Positions 42,049 to 50,718 of a stretch of DNA of 64,000 nt are shown in pieces (position 1 is the first letter of the stretch; each line of letters opens with the position of its first letter). The notes below the pieces were generated by a model. It saw nothing but the letters and a program-made list of their open reading frames with translations, searched no databases and had not been told where the DNA came from. Position numbers and translations under genes: made by a program. The stretch comes from VXYL01 sp965203685 (GTDB taxonomy: Bacteria > Pseudomonadota > Gammaproteobacteria > Pseudomonadales > Azotimanducaceae): NCBI GenBank assembly GCA_965203685.1, contig OZ241908.1, forward strand, positions 2,790,001-2,854,000, written 5' to 3'.

Positions 42049-42655
42049 TGTGCCCCCGCGGCTCTATGCCATCGCTGATGTGGCATACATGGGCGGCCTG
42101 GGGCCCTGGCTCGACCTACTCCGGCAACTGAACGAAGCCGCCGCACGGCATCGATTCATCATCCAAGTGCGTGCGGTGGGCCTTGAAGGCGCGGAGTTCG
42201 CAACCGCCGCTCGAACGGCGCGTCAAGTCGTGGACGCCCCGGCATTGCTGGTCCTCAACGGGCCCAGCGACTTGGCTGCGGAACTCGGGTACGACGGTGT
42301 GCATTGGCCGGAGTCGCGGATCCCATCCAAGGCGCCCGAGGGCGTGCCAGCATTCCGGAGCGCGGCCGTCCATTCCATCGCCGCGGTCCGCAAGGCTGAG
42401 AGTGCCGACGCCACGGCCCTGGTCTACAGCCCGGTCTTCTCGCCATCCTGGAAGGTGGCGGACGCCGTCGGCGTTGACGCACTCCGGGACGCGGCCGAGG
42501 CCACTGACCTTCCCGTCTACGCCCTCGGTGGTGTATCCGTCGAGCGCACATCTGGCTGCCTGGACGCTGGTGCCCATGGCATCGCAGCCGTCTCCGGGAT
42601 CGCGACCGAGGATCCCGGCGGCGCGGTTGCCGCGTACCTTCGTGTCACTGGTTGA
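42032..42655 (+). CDS. Second ThiE/TenI-like protein
   Basis: A 207-residue TIM-barrel protein related to ThiE and TenI. Equivalent blocks have decayed: IIQVRAVGLEG replaces QxREK, LVLNGPSDLAAELGYDGVHW replaces NDRxDLAxxxGADGVHL, and YSPVFSPSWK stands at GPVFxTxTK. VYALGGVSVERT keeps the phosphate-loop glycines. TenI-type proteins isomerise the thiazole tautomer, a plausible job here. The stop codon lies within the -35 region of the thiC promoter. Confidence 0.78.
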   Translation: MSVRASVPPRLYAIADVAYMGGLGPWLDLLRQLNEAAARHRFIIQVRAVGLEGAEFATAARTARQVVDAPALLVLNGPSDLAAELGYDGVHWPESRIPSKAPEGVPAFRSAAVHSIAAVRKAESADATALVYSPVFSPSWKVADAVGVDALRDAAEATDLPVYALGGVSVERTSGCLDAGAHGIAAVSGIATEDPGGAVAAYLRVTG

Positions 42656-42679
42656 CGACTGGTGCACCGCCCCTATACT
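42652..42679 (+). promoter_or_regulatory. Sigma70-type promoter of thiC
   Basis: A -35 box TTGACG (42652-42657), a 16-base spacer and a -10 box TATACT (42674-42679) lie immediately upstream of the TPP riboswitch. Transcription would start near 42686, so the leader begins almost at the first riboswitch stem. The -35 box overlaps the stop codon of the ThiE/TenI-like gene. Confidence 0.8.
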
Positions 42680-42690
42680 CGACGCATCCA

Positions 42691-42798
42691 TGTCGGGGTG
42701 CCGTACGGCTGAGACGTTCGCATCGCGGTATCGCATTAAGGCGGTGCGCTGAACGAACCCGTTGAACCTGATCCGGCTAATACCGGCGAAGGGAACTA
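42691..42798 (+). ncRNA. TPP riboswitch (THI element)
   Basis: The leader shows the conserved blocks of the thiamine-pyrophosphate aptamer: CGGGGTGC, then GGCTGAGA in the pyrimidine-sensing helix, then AACCTGATCCGGCTAATACC and GGCGAAGGGAA in the pyrophosphate-sensing helix. The variable stem lies between about 42713 and 42755. The thiC start is about 38 bases downstream, after a CCCCCGGCGAG/CTACGGGGG region that could form the expression platform. High TPP is expected to shut off thiC and the genes behind it. Confidence 0.95.
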
Positions 42799-42835
42799 CC
42801 CCCGGCGAGTGAAGTAGAGAGACTACGGGGGAACC

Positions 42836-44731
42836 ATGTCTGAGCAATCCTACCTATCCGACGCGGCGCGCATCGACGCCGACATGCTGAAGGCGCTGCC
42901 CGGGTCGCAGAAAGTCCACGTCGAGGGAGACGGCGACATCCGGGTTCCGATGCGTGAGATCACGCTGTCGCCGACCTCCGTGCACGAAGCCAACGGCTCG
43001 CCCCGCGTAACACCCAATCCGCGCCTGCGGGTCTACGACACTTCTGGCCCCTATACCGATCCCGACGTCGAAGTCGACGTCCGCGCCGGCATTCCGAGGC
43101 TCCGCGAGCCTTGGATCCTCGAGCGCGACGACACCGAGGAACTCGGCGGCTATAGCTCGAACTACACGCTCGAACGTGCTGCCGACGCCAAGCTCGAGAG
43201 CCTGCGCTTCGCCCACCTGGCCGCGCCTCGTCGCGCCAAGGCGGGCCGCAATGTCACGCAGATGCACTACGCACGCCGCGGCATCGTGACGCCCGAGATG
43301 GAGTTCATCGCGATCCGCGAGAACATCGCGCGGGCCAACCCGGGCTACCGGCGCGATCAACATGCCGGGCAGAACTTCGGCGCCGCCACGCCGAACGAGA
43401 TCACCCCGGAGTTCGTCCGCGACGAGGTCGCCGCCGGCCGCGCCATCATCCCGAACAACATCAACCACCCGGAATCGGAGCCGATGATCATCGGCCGCAA
43501 CTTCCTGGTGAAGGTCAACGCCAACATCGGCAACTCGGCGGTCACCTCGAGCATCGAAGAAGAGGTCGAAAAGATGGTCTGGGCCACCCGTTGGGGCGGC
43601 GACACCGTGATGGACCTGTCCACCGGCAAGAACATCCACGAGACGCGCGAGTGGATCGTGCGCAACTCACCAGTGCCGATCGGCACGGTGCCGATCTACC
43701 AGGCCCTCGAGAAGGTCGGTGGCGTCGCCGAGGATCTCACCTGGGAGATCTTCCGCGACACGCTCATCGAACAGGCGGAACAGGGTGTCGACTACTTCAC
43801 CATCCACGCCGGGGTCCTGCTCCGCTACGTGCCGCTGACCGCGCGACGGACCACGGGCATCGTCAGCCGGGGCGGGTCGATCATGGCCAAGTGGTGCCTC
43901 GCCCACCACCGGGAGAGCTTCCTCTACGAGCACTTCGAGGACATCTGCGAGATCATGAAGGCCTACGACGTGGCGTTCTCGCTGGGCGACGGCCTACGCC
44001 CCGGCTCCATTGCCGACGCCAACGACGAGGCGCAATTCAGCGAACTCGAGACCCTGGGCGAATTGACGCAAATCGCCTGGAAGCACGATGTCCAGACCAT
44101 GATCGAGGGCCCCGGCCACGTGCCGATGCACCTCATCAAGGAGAACATGGACAAGCAACTCGAGTGCTGCGACGAAGCACCGTTCTACACGCTCGGTCCA
44201 TTGACCACGGACATCGCTCCCGGCTACGACCACATCACGTCGGCCATCGGCGCCGCCATGATCGGCTGGTACGGATGCGCGATGCTCTGCTACGTCACGC
44301 CGAAGGAACACCTCGGGCTTCCCGACAAGGAAGACGTGCGCGAGGGGATCATCGCCTACAAGGTCGCGGCCCACGCCGCCGACCTCGGCAAAGGCCATCC
44401 GGGCGCGCAGATCCGCGACAACGTGCTGTCGAAAGCACGTTTCGAGTTCCGCTGGGAGGACCAGTTCAACCTAGGCCTCGACCCGGATCTGGCCCGGCAA
44501 TACCACGATGAGACACTTCCTAAGGACGCTGCGAAGGTCGCGCATTTCTGTTCCATGTGCGGGCCCAAGTTCTGCTCCATGAAGATCACCCAGGAGGTGC
44601 GCGACGCGGCTGGCGTCAAGAGCGGCGAAGACGGCGTACTCGCCGACACCGTGCGTCTCATCGATGTCGAGGCGGAGATGGCCCAGAAGGCCAAGGAGTT
44701 CCGCGACCAAGGCAGCGAGATCTACCAGTAG
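42836..44731 (+). CDS. thiC: Phosphomethylpyrimidine synthase ThiC
   Basis: A 631-residue radical-SAM enzyme that rearranges aminoimidazole ribotide to HMP phosphate. The C-terminal cluster motif is FCSMCGPKFCSM with cysteines near 572, 575 and 580. RGGSIMAKWCLAHH, EGPGHVPMHLIKENMDKQLE and APFYTLGPLTTDIAPGYDHI are hallmark blocks. Length is usual for proteobacterial ThiC. It follows the TPP riboswitch and a GGGGGA ribosome binding site. A nine-base-stem hairpin follows the gene. Confidence 0.97.
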   Translation: MSEQSYLSDAARIDADMLKALPGSQKVHVEGDGDIRVPMREITLSPTSVHEANGSPRVTPNPRLRVYDTSGPYTDPDVEVDVRAGIPRLREPWILERDDTEELGGYSSNYTLERAADAKLESLRFAHLAAPRRAKAGRNVTQMHYARRGIVTPEMEFIAIRENIARANPGYRRDQHAGQNFGAATPNEITPEFVRDEVAAGRAIIPNNINHPESEPMIIGRNFLVKVNANIGNSAVTSSIEEEVEKMVWATRWGGDTVMDLSTGKNIHETREWIVRNSPVPIGTVPIYQALEKVGGVAEDLTWEIFRDTLIEQAEQGVDYFTIHAGVLLRYVPLTARRTTGIVSRGGSIMAKWCLAHHRESFLYEHFEDICEIMKAYDVAFSLGDGLRPGSIADANDEAQFSELETLGELTQIAWKHDVQTMIEGPGHVPMHLIKENMDKQLECCDEAPFYTLGPLTTDIAPGYDHITSAIGAAMIGWYGCAMLCYVTPKEHLGLPDKEDVREGIIAYKVAAHAADLGKGHPGAQIRDNVLSKARFEFRWEDQFNLGLDPDLARQYHDETLPKDAAKVAHFCSMCGPKFCSMKITQEVRDAAGVKSGEDGVLADTVRLIDVEAEMAQKAKEFRDQGSEIYQ

Positions 44732-44754
44732 GCGCCGTCGCTGCGCGACGCGAT

Positions 44755-44775
44755 GGAGAATGCTCCGCATTCTCC
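44755..44775 (+). other. Small perfect hairpin between thiC and thiO
   Basis: GGAGAATGC pairs perfectly with GCATTCTCC across a three-base loop TCC. It begins 23 bases after the thiC stop and has no T-tract. It may be an mRNA stabiliser, processing site or partial terminator that sets the ratio of ThiC to the downstream thiazole-branch proteins. Confidence 0.55.
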
Positions 44776-44826
44776 CGGGCGGAGAAATCGATCGAACGGC
44801 AACATGAAAAGCAGTCGAGCAAACTG

Positions 44827-45849
44827 ATGCCCGCGGTCGCGATCGTTGGCGCCGGCCTGATAGGCCGGCTGATCGGCTGGCAACTCGTCAAGCGCGGGGC
44901 CGACGTGACGCTCTACGAGAGTACGCCGCGCCACGCGCCGGCGAGCGCCGCCCACGTGGCGGCCGCGATGCTTGCGCCCACCAGCGAGTTACCGGATACC
45001 GAGGCCGCGGTCTTCGCCATGGGCCAGGAGAGCTTGCGCGCCTGGCCCGCCATGCTCGATGAACTCGGCGTGCCTTACGACATCAGCGGCTCCCTACTGG
45101 TGGCGCACGGCCCGGATGGCCCCCTGCTCGACAAGTTCTTCAGATCGCTTGGCGAACACGGCGAAACCGAAGCGGAGTGGCTCGACAGCGCCGGCGTCGC
45201 CGCACTCGAACCGGCCTTCGCCGGACGATTCGAACGCGGACTCTACCTGCCGCGCGAGGGTTGGTTGGACAACCGCGCACTGCTGGCTGCCCTCGAAGGT
45301 CACTGCGGCACGATCCGCTTCGGCGAGTGCGTCGATCCGGCGGATCTGCACGGCAACGCGCGGTCCGGCGGTGATATGTTTGTTGTCGATTGCCGGGGGG
45401 TTGCGGCCGGTTTCCCCGATCTACGCGGCGTGCGAGGCGAGGCCATTCGACTGCATGCGCCCGAGGTCGACCTGACCCGGCCCGTCCGCCTCATGCATCC
45501 GCGCTACCAACTCTACGTCGCACCACGGCCGGGCCGGCACTACGTTGTCGGCGCGACACAACTCGAAAGCGAGTCGACGCAGGCAACGACCGTGCGCAGT
45601 GCACTCGAACTGCTGTCGGCCGCCTTCGCGCTGCACCCAGGCTTCGCCGAAGCCGAGATCACCGAACTGTGCGCAGGGCTACGCCCGGCCTACCCGGACA
45701 ACCTGCCGCGCGTCGAGTGGCACGGGGGCGTGTTGCGCGTCAACGGCCTCTATCGGCACGGATTTCTGATCGCGCCCGCCGTCGCACAGCAGGCCATCGA
45801 GGAGATCGAACGATGCATGTGTTCGTCAACGGCGACCGCATTCGCATAG
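44827..45849 (+). CDS. thiO: Glycine oxidase ThiO
   Basis: A 340-residue FAD-dependent oxidase that makes dehydroglycine (iminoglycine) for the thiazole ring. The FAD motif is VAIVGAGLIGRLIGWQLVKRGADVTLYE. Later blocks are ASAAHVAAAMLAP, YVAPRPGRHYVVGATQLES and the C-terminal LRVNGLYRHGFLIAPAVA. ThiO replaces ThiH, so this thiazole branch works aerobically. The ATG at 44827 gives the standard N-terminus. Its 3' end overlaps the thiS start by 37 bases. Confidence 0.93.
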   Translation: MPAVAIVGAGLIGRLIGWQLVKRGADVTLYESTPRHAPASAAHVAAAMLAPTSELPDTEAAVFAMGQESLRAWPAMLDELGVPYDISGSLLVAHGPDGPLLDKFFRSLGEHGETEAEWLDSAGVAALEPAFAGRFERGLYLPREGWLDNRALLAALEGHCGTIRFGECVDPADLHGNARSGGDMFVVDCRGVAAGFPDLRGVRGEAIRLHAPEVDLTRPVRLMHPRYQLYVAPRPGRHYVVGATQLESESTQATTVRSALELLSAAFALHPGFAEAEITELCAGLRPAYPDNLPRVEWHGGVLRVNGLYRHGFLIAPAVAQQAIEEIERCMCSSTATAFA

Positions 45850-46010
45850 ACACCGATCTCTTGGCGGAGATCGTCGAGTCGCTCGGCTTCGCCGACCGTA
45901 AGGTCGTGGTTGCGGTCAACGAGACGTTCGTGGCCAAAACCGAATGGCCGTCCTACCAGGTCCGAAGCGAAGACCGGCTCGACATCCTGTCGGCCATGCA
46001 AGGGGGTTGA
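45813..46010 (+). CDS. thiS: Sulfur carrier protein ThiS
   Basis: A 65-residue beta-grasp protein (MHVFVNGDRIRIDTDLLAEI onward) ending in AMQGG. The terminal Gly-Gly is adenylated and thiocarboxylated before sulfur transfer to ThiG. VVVAVNETFVAKTEW is the typical middle block. The ATG at 45813 has GGAG nine bases upstream and overlaps thiO. No thiF lies in the window, so the activating enzyme must be encoded elsewhere. Confidence 0.93.
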   Translation: MHVFVNGDRIRIDTDLLAEIVESLGFADRKVVVAVNETFVAKTEWPSYQVRSEDRLDILSAMQGG

Positions 46011-46011
46011 G

Positions 46012-46857
46012 TTGAGCGAAGCCCTCGTCAACGTCGACTTGCCATCGCCCGAGGGAACGTCTCGGCCCGACCCGTGGCAGGTCTATGGGCAGACGGTGCA
46101 GAGCCGGTTGCTGCTCGGAACCGCCCGGTACCCCTCGCCGGCCGTCATGGCCGAGGCGGTCAAGGCCTCCGGCGCCGACGTACTCACCCTGTCCCTGCGC
46201 CGGCAATCGCCCGAGCAACTCGGCGGCGGCTCCATCTGGGACCATATTGCGGCCCTCGGCTGCCGCCTTCTGCCCAACACCGCTGGCTGCCATTCCGCCA
46301 AGGAGGCGGTGACCCTGGCCCACATGAGCCGCGAGATTTTCGAGACCGACTGGCTGAAGCTCGAGGTCACGGGTGACGACTACAACCTGCAGCCCGACCC
46401 GTACGAACTGATCGACGCAGCCCGCCAACTCGTGAAGCTTGGGTTCAAGGTGTTCGCCTACACCACGGACGACCTTGTCGTATGTACACGCCTGCGCGAC
46501 CTCGGTTGCGAAGTGGTGATGCCCTGGGGCGCGCCGATCGGCACGGGCAAGGGGTTGACCGACCCCTACGCGCTAGAGACGCTTCGAGCCCGACTGCCCG
46601 ACGTGTCGCTCGTCGTCGACGCCGGACTGGGCTTACCGTCCCATGCCGCCCGCGTGCTGGAGATGGGTTTCGACGGCGTTTTGCTGAATACCGCCGTAGC
46701 CCGGGCGGACGATCCCGTGCGAATGGCGGCCGCGTTCGGCAAGGCCGTGGAGGCCGGACGCCTAGCGTTCAAGGCCGGCGCCATGGCGGAGAGCGAAACC
46801 GCGCATCCCTCCACGCCCGTGGTGGGTACGCCGTTCTGGCAAACCACGGAGGAGTAG
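46012..46857 (+). CDS. thiG: Thiazole synthase ThiG
   Basis: A 281-residue TIM-barrel enzyme that builds the thiazole from DXP, dehydroglycine and ThiS thiocarboxylate. SRLLLGTARYPSPAVMAEAV, LPNTAGCHSAKEAVTLAHMSRE, the Schiff-base lysine in DWLKLEV, and VVMPWGAPIGTGKGL are diagnostic. The start is a TTG at 46012, one base after the thiS stop with AGGGGG just upstream; no in-frame ATG lies at a sensible place. It is the last thiamine gene of the operon. Confidence 0.92.
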   Translation: MSEALVNVDLPSPEGTSRPDPWQVYGQTVQSRLLLGTARYPSPAVMAEAVKASGADVLTLSLRRQSPEQLGGGSIWDHIAALGCRLLPNTAGCHSAKEAVTLAHMSREIFETDWLKLEVTGDDYNLQPDPYELIDAARQLVKLGFKVFAYTTDDLVVCTRLRDLGCEVVMPWGAPIGTGKGLTDPYALETLRARLPDVSLVVDAGLGLPSHAARVLEMGFDGVLLNTAVARADDPVRMAAAFGKAVEAGRLAFKAGAMAESETAHPSTPVVGTPFWQTTEE

Positions 46858-46893
46858 CAGGCCTCGTTCGACCAGGGGCGTCCGTCCCTAGAA

Positions 46894-47364
46894 TCAGAAA
46901 ACCAGTCGCCCGAGGCTTTCGGCCACGCAGCACGGCTTCTCCTGCCCTTCGACCTCGACCACGACTTCGTTCATGGTCTCGATCATGCCGCCTTTGATTT
47001 CAGCGCGTTTCAGCGTGCTCGTGGTCCGAATCCGGGCGCCAACAGGAACCGGCGCAGGGAAGCGGACGCGGTCGAAGCCGTAGTTGATCGACAGCTTCTG
47101 GCCGTCGAGTCTAGGGGTGCTCTCGGCGACGGCGCGGGGCAGATGACCCATCATCGACAGCGTCAGGTGGCCGTGGGCGATGGTCGTTCCGAAGGGCCCG
47201 GCCTTGGCGCGTTTCTCGTCGATGTGAATCCACTGGTGGTCCAGCGTCACGTCGGCAAAATCGTTGATGCGCTCCTGGGTGACTTCGAACCAATCGCTCG
47301 GCGTCCCCGGCACGTCGATCCTCGCGCTCAAGGTGTCGAGCGCGTTTTGCATGGCATCGGACAT
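46894..47364 (-). CDS. MaoC-like (R)-enoyl-CoA hydratase
   Basis: A 156-residue single hot-dog-domain hydratase. The catalytic motif is FADVTLDHQWIHIDEKRAKAGPFGTTIAHGHL, where Asp and His of the hydratase-2 motif (DxxxxH) are present. The start at 47364 (MSDAMQNALD) has an ideal AAGGAGG eight bases upstream; the longer frame from 47421 does not. It probably hydrates trans-2-enoyl-CoA to the R-3-hydroxy form. It is transcribed alone and convergent with thiG. Confidence 0.9.
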   Translation of the reverse strand: MSDAMQNALDTLSARIDVPGTPSDWFEVTQERINDFADVTLDHQWIHIDEKRAKAGPFGTTIAHGHLTLSMMGHLPRAVAESTPRLDGQKLSINYGFDRVRFPAPVPVGARIRTTSTLKRAEIKGGMIETMNEVVVEVEGQEKPCCVAESLGRLVF

Positions 47365-47529
47365 CAAAAGTGCCTCCTTGAGTTGTCGGCGCGGGAGCCT
47401 AACACGCTGGCGTGTCGTCAACGCTGGGGTGCGCGTGCGTCCTAGGGGTCGGCAACGAGACGGCGACGGCCGCGCACCCTCTTATGCATCCGCCAATGCT
47501 ATGGTCGGCACACACGGCGGGAGAAGACC

Positions 47530-48561
47530 ATGCATCCAGCAACCGCATCGGCATTGGTGTTTGCCACAATCGTCACGGCGTTACCCGCCGCTGCGCAGGC
47601 TACGCTCAGCGACCAAGCCTCGCGCTTTCTCGCCACCTTAAGCGCCGATGAGCATGCGCAGGCCACTTGGCCCTTCGCCGACAGCGAGCGGATAGACATC
47701 CACTACGCGCCGGTCGACCTCGACGGCCTGCGCCACGGTGGTCTGGACGACGACAAGCACCAGGCGGGCGAGGATCTGCTCGCCCTAATGCTGTCTGCGC
47801 GCGGCTTGGAAAAGGTGCAGGCGATCCGCCTGCTTGAACGCGATGTCCTGGCGTTGGAGGCAGGCCAGTCCCGACCCGACGGCTTCCGCGACCCAGGCCG
47901 CTACTTCTGGGCGTTCTTCGGTACACCGACCACCGACGCTCCCTGGGGCTACCGTTACGAGGGGCACCACCTGTCGCTCAACATCACAGCCGTACCTGAT
48001 GGACCTCCAGCCAGTCTGCCGTTGTTCCTCGGTGCGCAACCGCGCGACGTCCCAGCCGGACTGCCCTCCGCTGGCGTGGCAGCGCTCGGGACCGAGGAAG
48101 CGCTTGTCCGTGAACTCTATGCCGGCCTCGACGACGATCAGCGCGAACTGGCCACACTGCCGTTCAAAGCCGGTCGCGGACACATGATCGGACAGGTCCC
48201 CACGCTCACGAGCCCGGACCCGGTCGGACTGCCCTTCCCGCGGATGACACCGGCGCAGCAGAGGCACCTGATCGCGCTGCTCCACGAGTTCGCGACCTTC
48301 TGGAACGCCGCCATCGCGCAAGAGCGCCTCGCGGAGATCGACGCGGCCCGAGACAGCCTGCATTTCGCTTTCGTGGCGCGGGACGATCCCCCGTTTTCCT
48401 TCTACACCCGTATCCAAGGGGAAGGCGTGCTCTTGGAGATCGACAACACGGCTGGCGGCGACCATGTGCACGCCGTGTGGCACCGGCCTGGCGACGACTT
48501 CGGGCGAAGCCTCCTGGCCGTTCATCTCCGCCAGCATCACCATGCCGTCGCAAATCGATGA
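47530..48561 (+). CDS. DUF3500 domain protein, secreted
   Basis: A 343-residue exported protein with a signal peptide (MHPATASALVFATIVTALPAAAQA). It matches the DUF3500 pattern: repeated ATWPFADSERIDIHYAP/ELATLPFKAGRGH, WGYRYEGHHLSLNITAV, a ratio-like middle, and the closing DNTAGGDHVHAVWHRPGDDFG. Conserved histidines suggest a metal or catalytic site, but the family has no assigned function. A GGGAGAAG ribosome binding site and a possible -10 (GCTATGGT near 47500) precede it. Confidence 0.87.
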   Translation: MHPATASALVFATIVTALPAAAQATLSDQASRFLATLSADEHAQATWPFADSERIDIHYAPVDLDGLRHGGLDDDKHQAGEDLLALMLSARGLEKVQAIRLLERDVLALEAGQSRPDGFRDPGRYFWAFFGTPTTDAPWGYRYEGHHLSLNITAVPDGPPASLPLFLGAQPRDVPAGLPSAGVAALGTEEALVRELYAGLDDDQRELATLPFKAGRGHMIGQVPTLTSPDPVGLPFPRMTPAQQRHLIALLHEFATFWNAAIAQERLAEIDAARDSLHFAFVARDDPPFSFYTRIQGEGVLLEIDNTAGGDHVHAVWHRPGDDFGRSLLAVHLRQHHHAVANR

Positions 48562-48583
48562 ATCAGATACTTAGGCACGAAAC

Positions 48584-49657
48584 ATGACCGAAACTGAAGT
48601 AAACCGCGACAAACTCGAGGCGTTTCTGAAGACCATCGGCGGCCAAGTAGCGGCCGGCTTCAACTGCGCCTTGTCGTCGCTCGGGGATCAACTGGGCCTG
48701 TACAAGGCCTTGAGAGCGATCGGGCCGGCCACCAGCGAAGAGTTGGCCGCCCACACGGGCCTGCACGAACGCTGGCTGCGCGAATGGCTTCGGCACCAGG
48801 CTTGCGTCGGTCAAGTCGACTACGACGACGAGCGATTCGCCTTGAGCCCCGAGGCCGGCATCGTGCTCGCCGAGGAGGGCCACCCGTTCTTCTTCGCCAG
48901 CGGCTTTGGCGCCGTCACCGCCACCTACCCCGCCATCCCCAAGTTGCCGGACGCTTTCCGTACGGGGCTCGGGATGTCCTACGACGACCACGGCCCCGCG
49001 TGCGCCTGTGGCATTGAACGCATGTCGGGCTACATGCAGCGCGAGGAACTGGTGCCCAAGCTGCTACCGGAGTTGCCGGGCGTCGTGGAGAAACTCGAGG
49101 CCGGTGCCGCCGTAGCCGATGTCGGCTGCGGCTCCGGGACCGCGCTGATCACGATGGCGCAAGCGTTTCCCAACTCCGCGTTCGTCGGTTACGACACATC
49201 CAGCCACGCCCTCGAGCGCGCGACGGCGAACGTGGACAGCGCCGGCCTAGACAACGTACGCCTCGCGGATCCCGCCGACGAGCCGTTGCCCGCGCAACCG
49301 ACGTTCGACCTCGTCTCCACGCTCGACGTGGTCCATGACACCACCCACCCGGCCGAGCTATTGCACGCAATCCGCAAAGCCTTGAAGGACGACGGGGCGT
49401 GGCTGTGCGCCGACATCCGCAGCTTCCCCACGTTCGAACAGAATCTCGCCGAAAACCCGATGGCGGCCCTGCTCTACGGTTTCTCGGTGACGGTGTGCAT
49501 GTCGGCGAGCTTGTCCACGCCCGACGGTGCGGGCCTCGGAACCCTCGGCTTCAACGAGGAGGTCGCGCGGCGCATGTCGGCCGAAGCCGGTTTCACGCGC
49601 TTCGAGACGCTGGAATACGGCAACGCGATCAACAGCTTCTACGACATTCGGCCTTGA
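48584..49657 (+). CDS. SAM-dependent methyltransferase with winged-helix N-domain
   Basis: A 357-residue methyltransferase. The N-terminal half (ALSSLGDQLGLYKALRAIGP, TSEELAAHTGLHERWLREWL) is a winged-helix dimerisation domain like that of Rv2258c-type enzymes. Motif I is VADVGCGSGTALITMAQAFP, with the acidic residue in VGYDTSSHALE, and the later block LVSTLDVVHDTTHPAELLHA follows. An acidic C-terminus ends NSFYDIRP. Substrate unknown; such enzymes often methylate small secondary metabolites. Confidence 0.85.
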   Translation: MTETEVNRDKLEAFLKTIGGQVAAGFNCALSSLGDQLGLYKALRAIGPATSEELAAHTGLHERWLREWLRHQACVGQVDYDDERFALSPEAGIVLAEEGHPFFFASGFGAVTATYPAIPKLPDAFRTGLGMSYDDHGPACACGIERMSGYMQREELVPKLLPELPGVVEKLEAGAAVADVGCGSGTALITMAQAFPNSAFVGYDTSSHALERATANVDSAGLDNVRLADPADEPLPAQPTFDLVSTLDVVHDTTHPAELLHAIRKALKDDGAWLCADIRSFPTFEQNLAENPMAALLYGFSVTVCMSASLSTPDGAGLGTLGFNEEVARRMSAEAGFTRFETLEYGNAINSFYDIRP

Positions 49658-49759
49658 GCAGCCCGCGCCCGATGACGGTCGCGGGCCGATGTCCTGACGC
49701 TTTGTGTTCGAGACCCGTCTAGTGTTTGATGCCACCTATCAGTCGCGGCATTCGCGCCA

Positions 49760-50623
49760 ATGGAACCACGCATGGATTTTGTCGGCCCGTTGAACTTCGC
49801 CAATCCCGTCTCCCAGAATCAAGGCACCGAGGAGCAGCGCCGGGCCTTCGCAGCCGAACGCCTTGGCCGACCAACGCGGATTCGTGACGCCAGAAACGCG
49901 CACGGTGTCTTGGCGGAAGCCGCAGACTCCGCCGAATTGCTGGCCAACGGCCGCGGTTTCCTGCTTGTCCATGCTCCCTCGGCGGTCAAGGATTGGACGG
50001 GCATCGCCGAGGTGGCGGAGGTCTACTACGAGGAATCGCGCGTCCTACTGCAGAAACTCCTGCCCGACGCCGTGGTCCCGCCAACCAGCAGTCACACCTA
50101 CCGCAACGAGCAGATTAAGGATCACTACTGGGAGAATGGCGTCCAGTACGGTCCTTGTGCCGCCGGCGTTCACAACGACTATGCCGACTCCTTGAGCGCG
50201 GACGGCAGCACGGTCACGGAAAAGTTCACCGAGATTCAAGGCATGCCGACGGATCGGCGCGTACTCGGCATCAACATCTGGCGGTCGGTGTCACCGCAGC
50301 CGTTGGCCCGGTTCCCGCTGGCCGTGTGCGACCGCACGTCGATCGAGCGCGACGATCTCGAGTACGACCTCAATCCCAACGCCAAGCCAAGGCCGTTCAA
50401 CGCGCACTACTGCAAGCCCAACGATGCCCAGCGCTGGTACTACTACGCGGCGATGACTCGCGACGAGGCGCTTGTGTTCACCACCTACGACTCGCATCCA
50501 GCCGACGGTGAGGTGTTCTGCCCGACCTTGCACACGGCCGTACCCGTTCCCGGGTCGGAGGGCTTGCAGGAACGGGTCAGCGTCGAGGTCCGCTTCTTCG
50601 CCAACCTGCCCTTGACAGGCTAG
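49760..50623 (+). CDS. CmcJ/AsaB-like Fe(II)/2OG oxygenase
   Basis: A 287-residue protein of the CmcJ/NvfI-like superfamily. The metal site is HNDYADS (His-x-Asp), with NIWRSVSPQPLARFPLAVCD and DEALVFTTYDSHPADGEVFCPTLHTAV downstream; the last stretch carries the distal histidine and probable 2OG-binding residues. Members act in cephamycin and fungal secondary metabolism. It follows the methyltransferase gene by about 100 bases in the same direction, so the two may form a small tailoring pair. The start at 49760 has a second in-frame ATG four codons on. Confidence 0.83.
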   Translation: MEPRMDFVGPLNFANPVSQNQGTEEQRRAFAAERLGRPTRIRDARNAHGVLAEAADSAELLANGRGFLLVHAPSAVKDWTGIAEVAEVYYEESRVLLQKLLPDAVVPPTSSHTYRNEQIKDHYWENGVQYGPCAAGVHNDYADSLSADGSTVTEKFTEIQGMPTDRRVLGINIWRSVSPQPLARFPLAVCDRTSIERDDLEYDLNPNAKPRPFNAHYCKPNDAQRWYYYAAMTRDEALVFTTYDSHPADGEVFCPTLHTAVPVPGSEGLQERVSVEVRFFANLPLTG

Positions 50624-50681
50624 GTGCACGAACAAGCGAGCGTGAAGTTCGTGTTGCTGCGCGCACTCCGCGACCAAACAG

Positions 50682-50718
50682 CCCCCTAAAACAACGATCA
50701 GAGGTAGATTTTAGGGGG
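50682..50718. promoter_or_regulatory. Ten-base inverted repeat upstream of the DUF4143 ATPase gene
   Basis: CCCCCTAAAA (50682-50691) and TTTTAGGGGG (50709-50718) are perfectly complementary across 17 bases and end 21 bases before the start codon. In this GC-rich DNA the A/T-rich halves are conspicuous. It could be an operator for self-control, a leader hairpin, or an end of a mobile unit. Confidence 0.6.

Noticed and set aside
46858..46893. Terminator between thiG and the MaoC gene
   Set aside because: The 36-base gap shows only a weak, imperfect complementarity and no T-tract.
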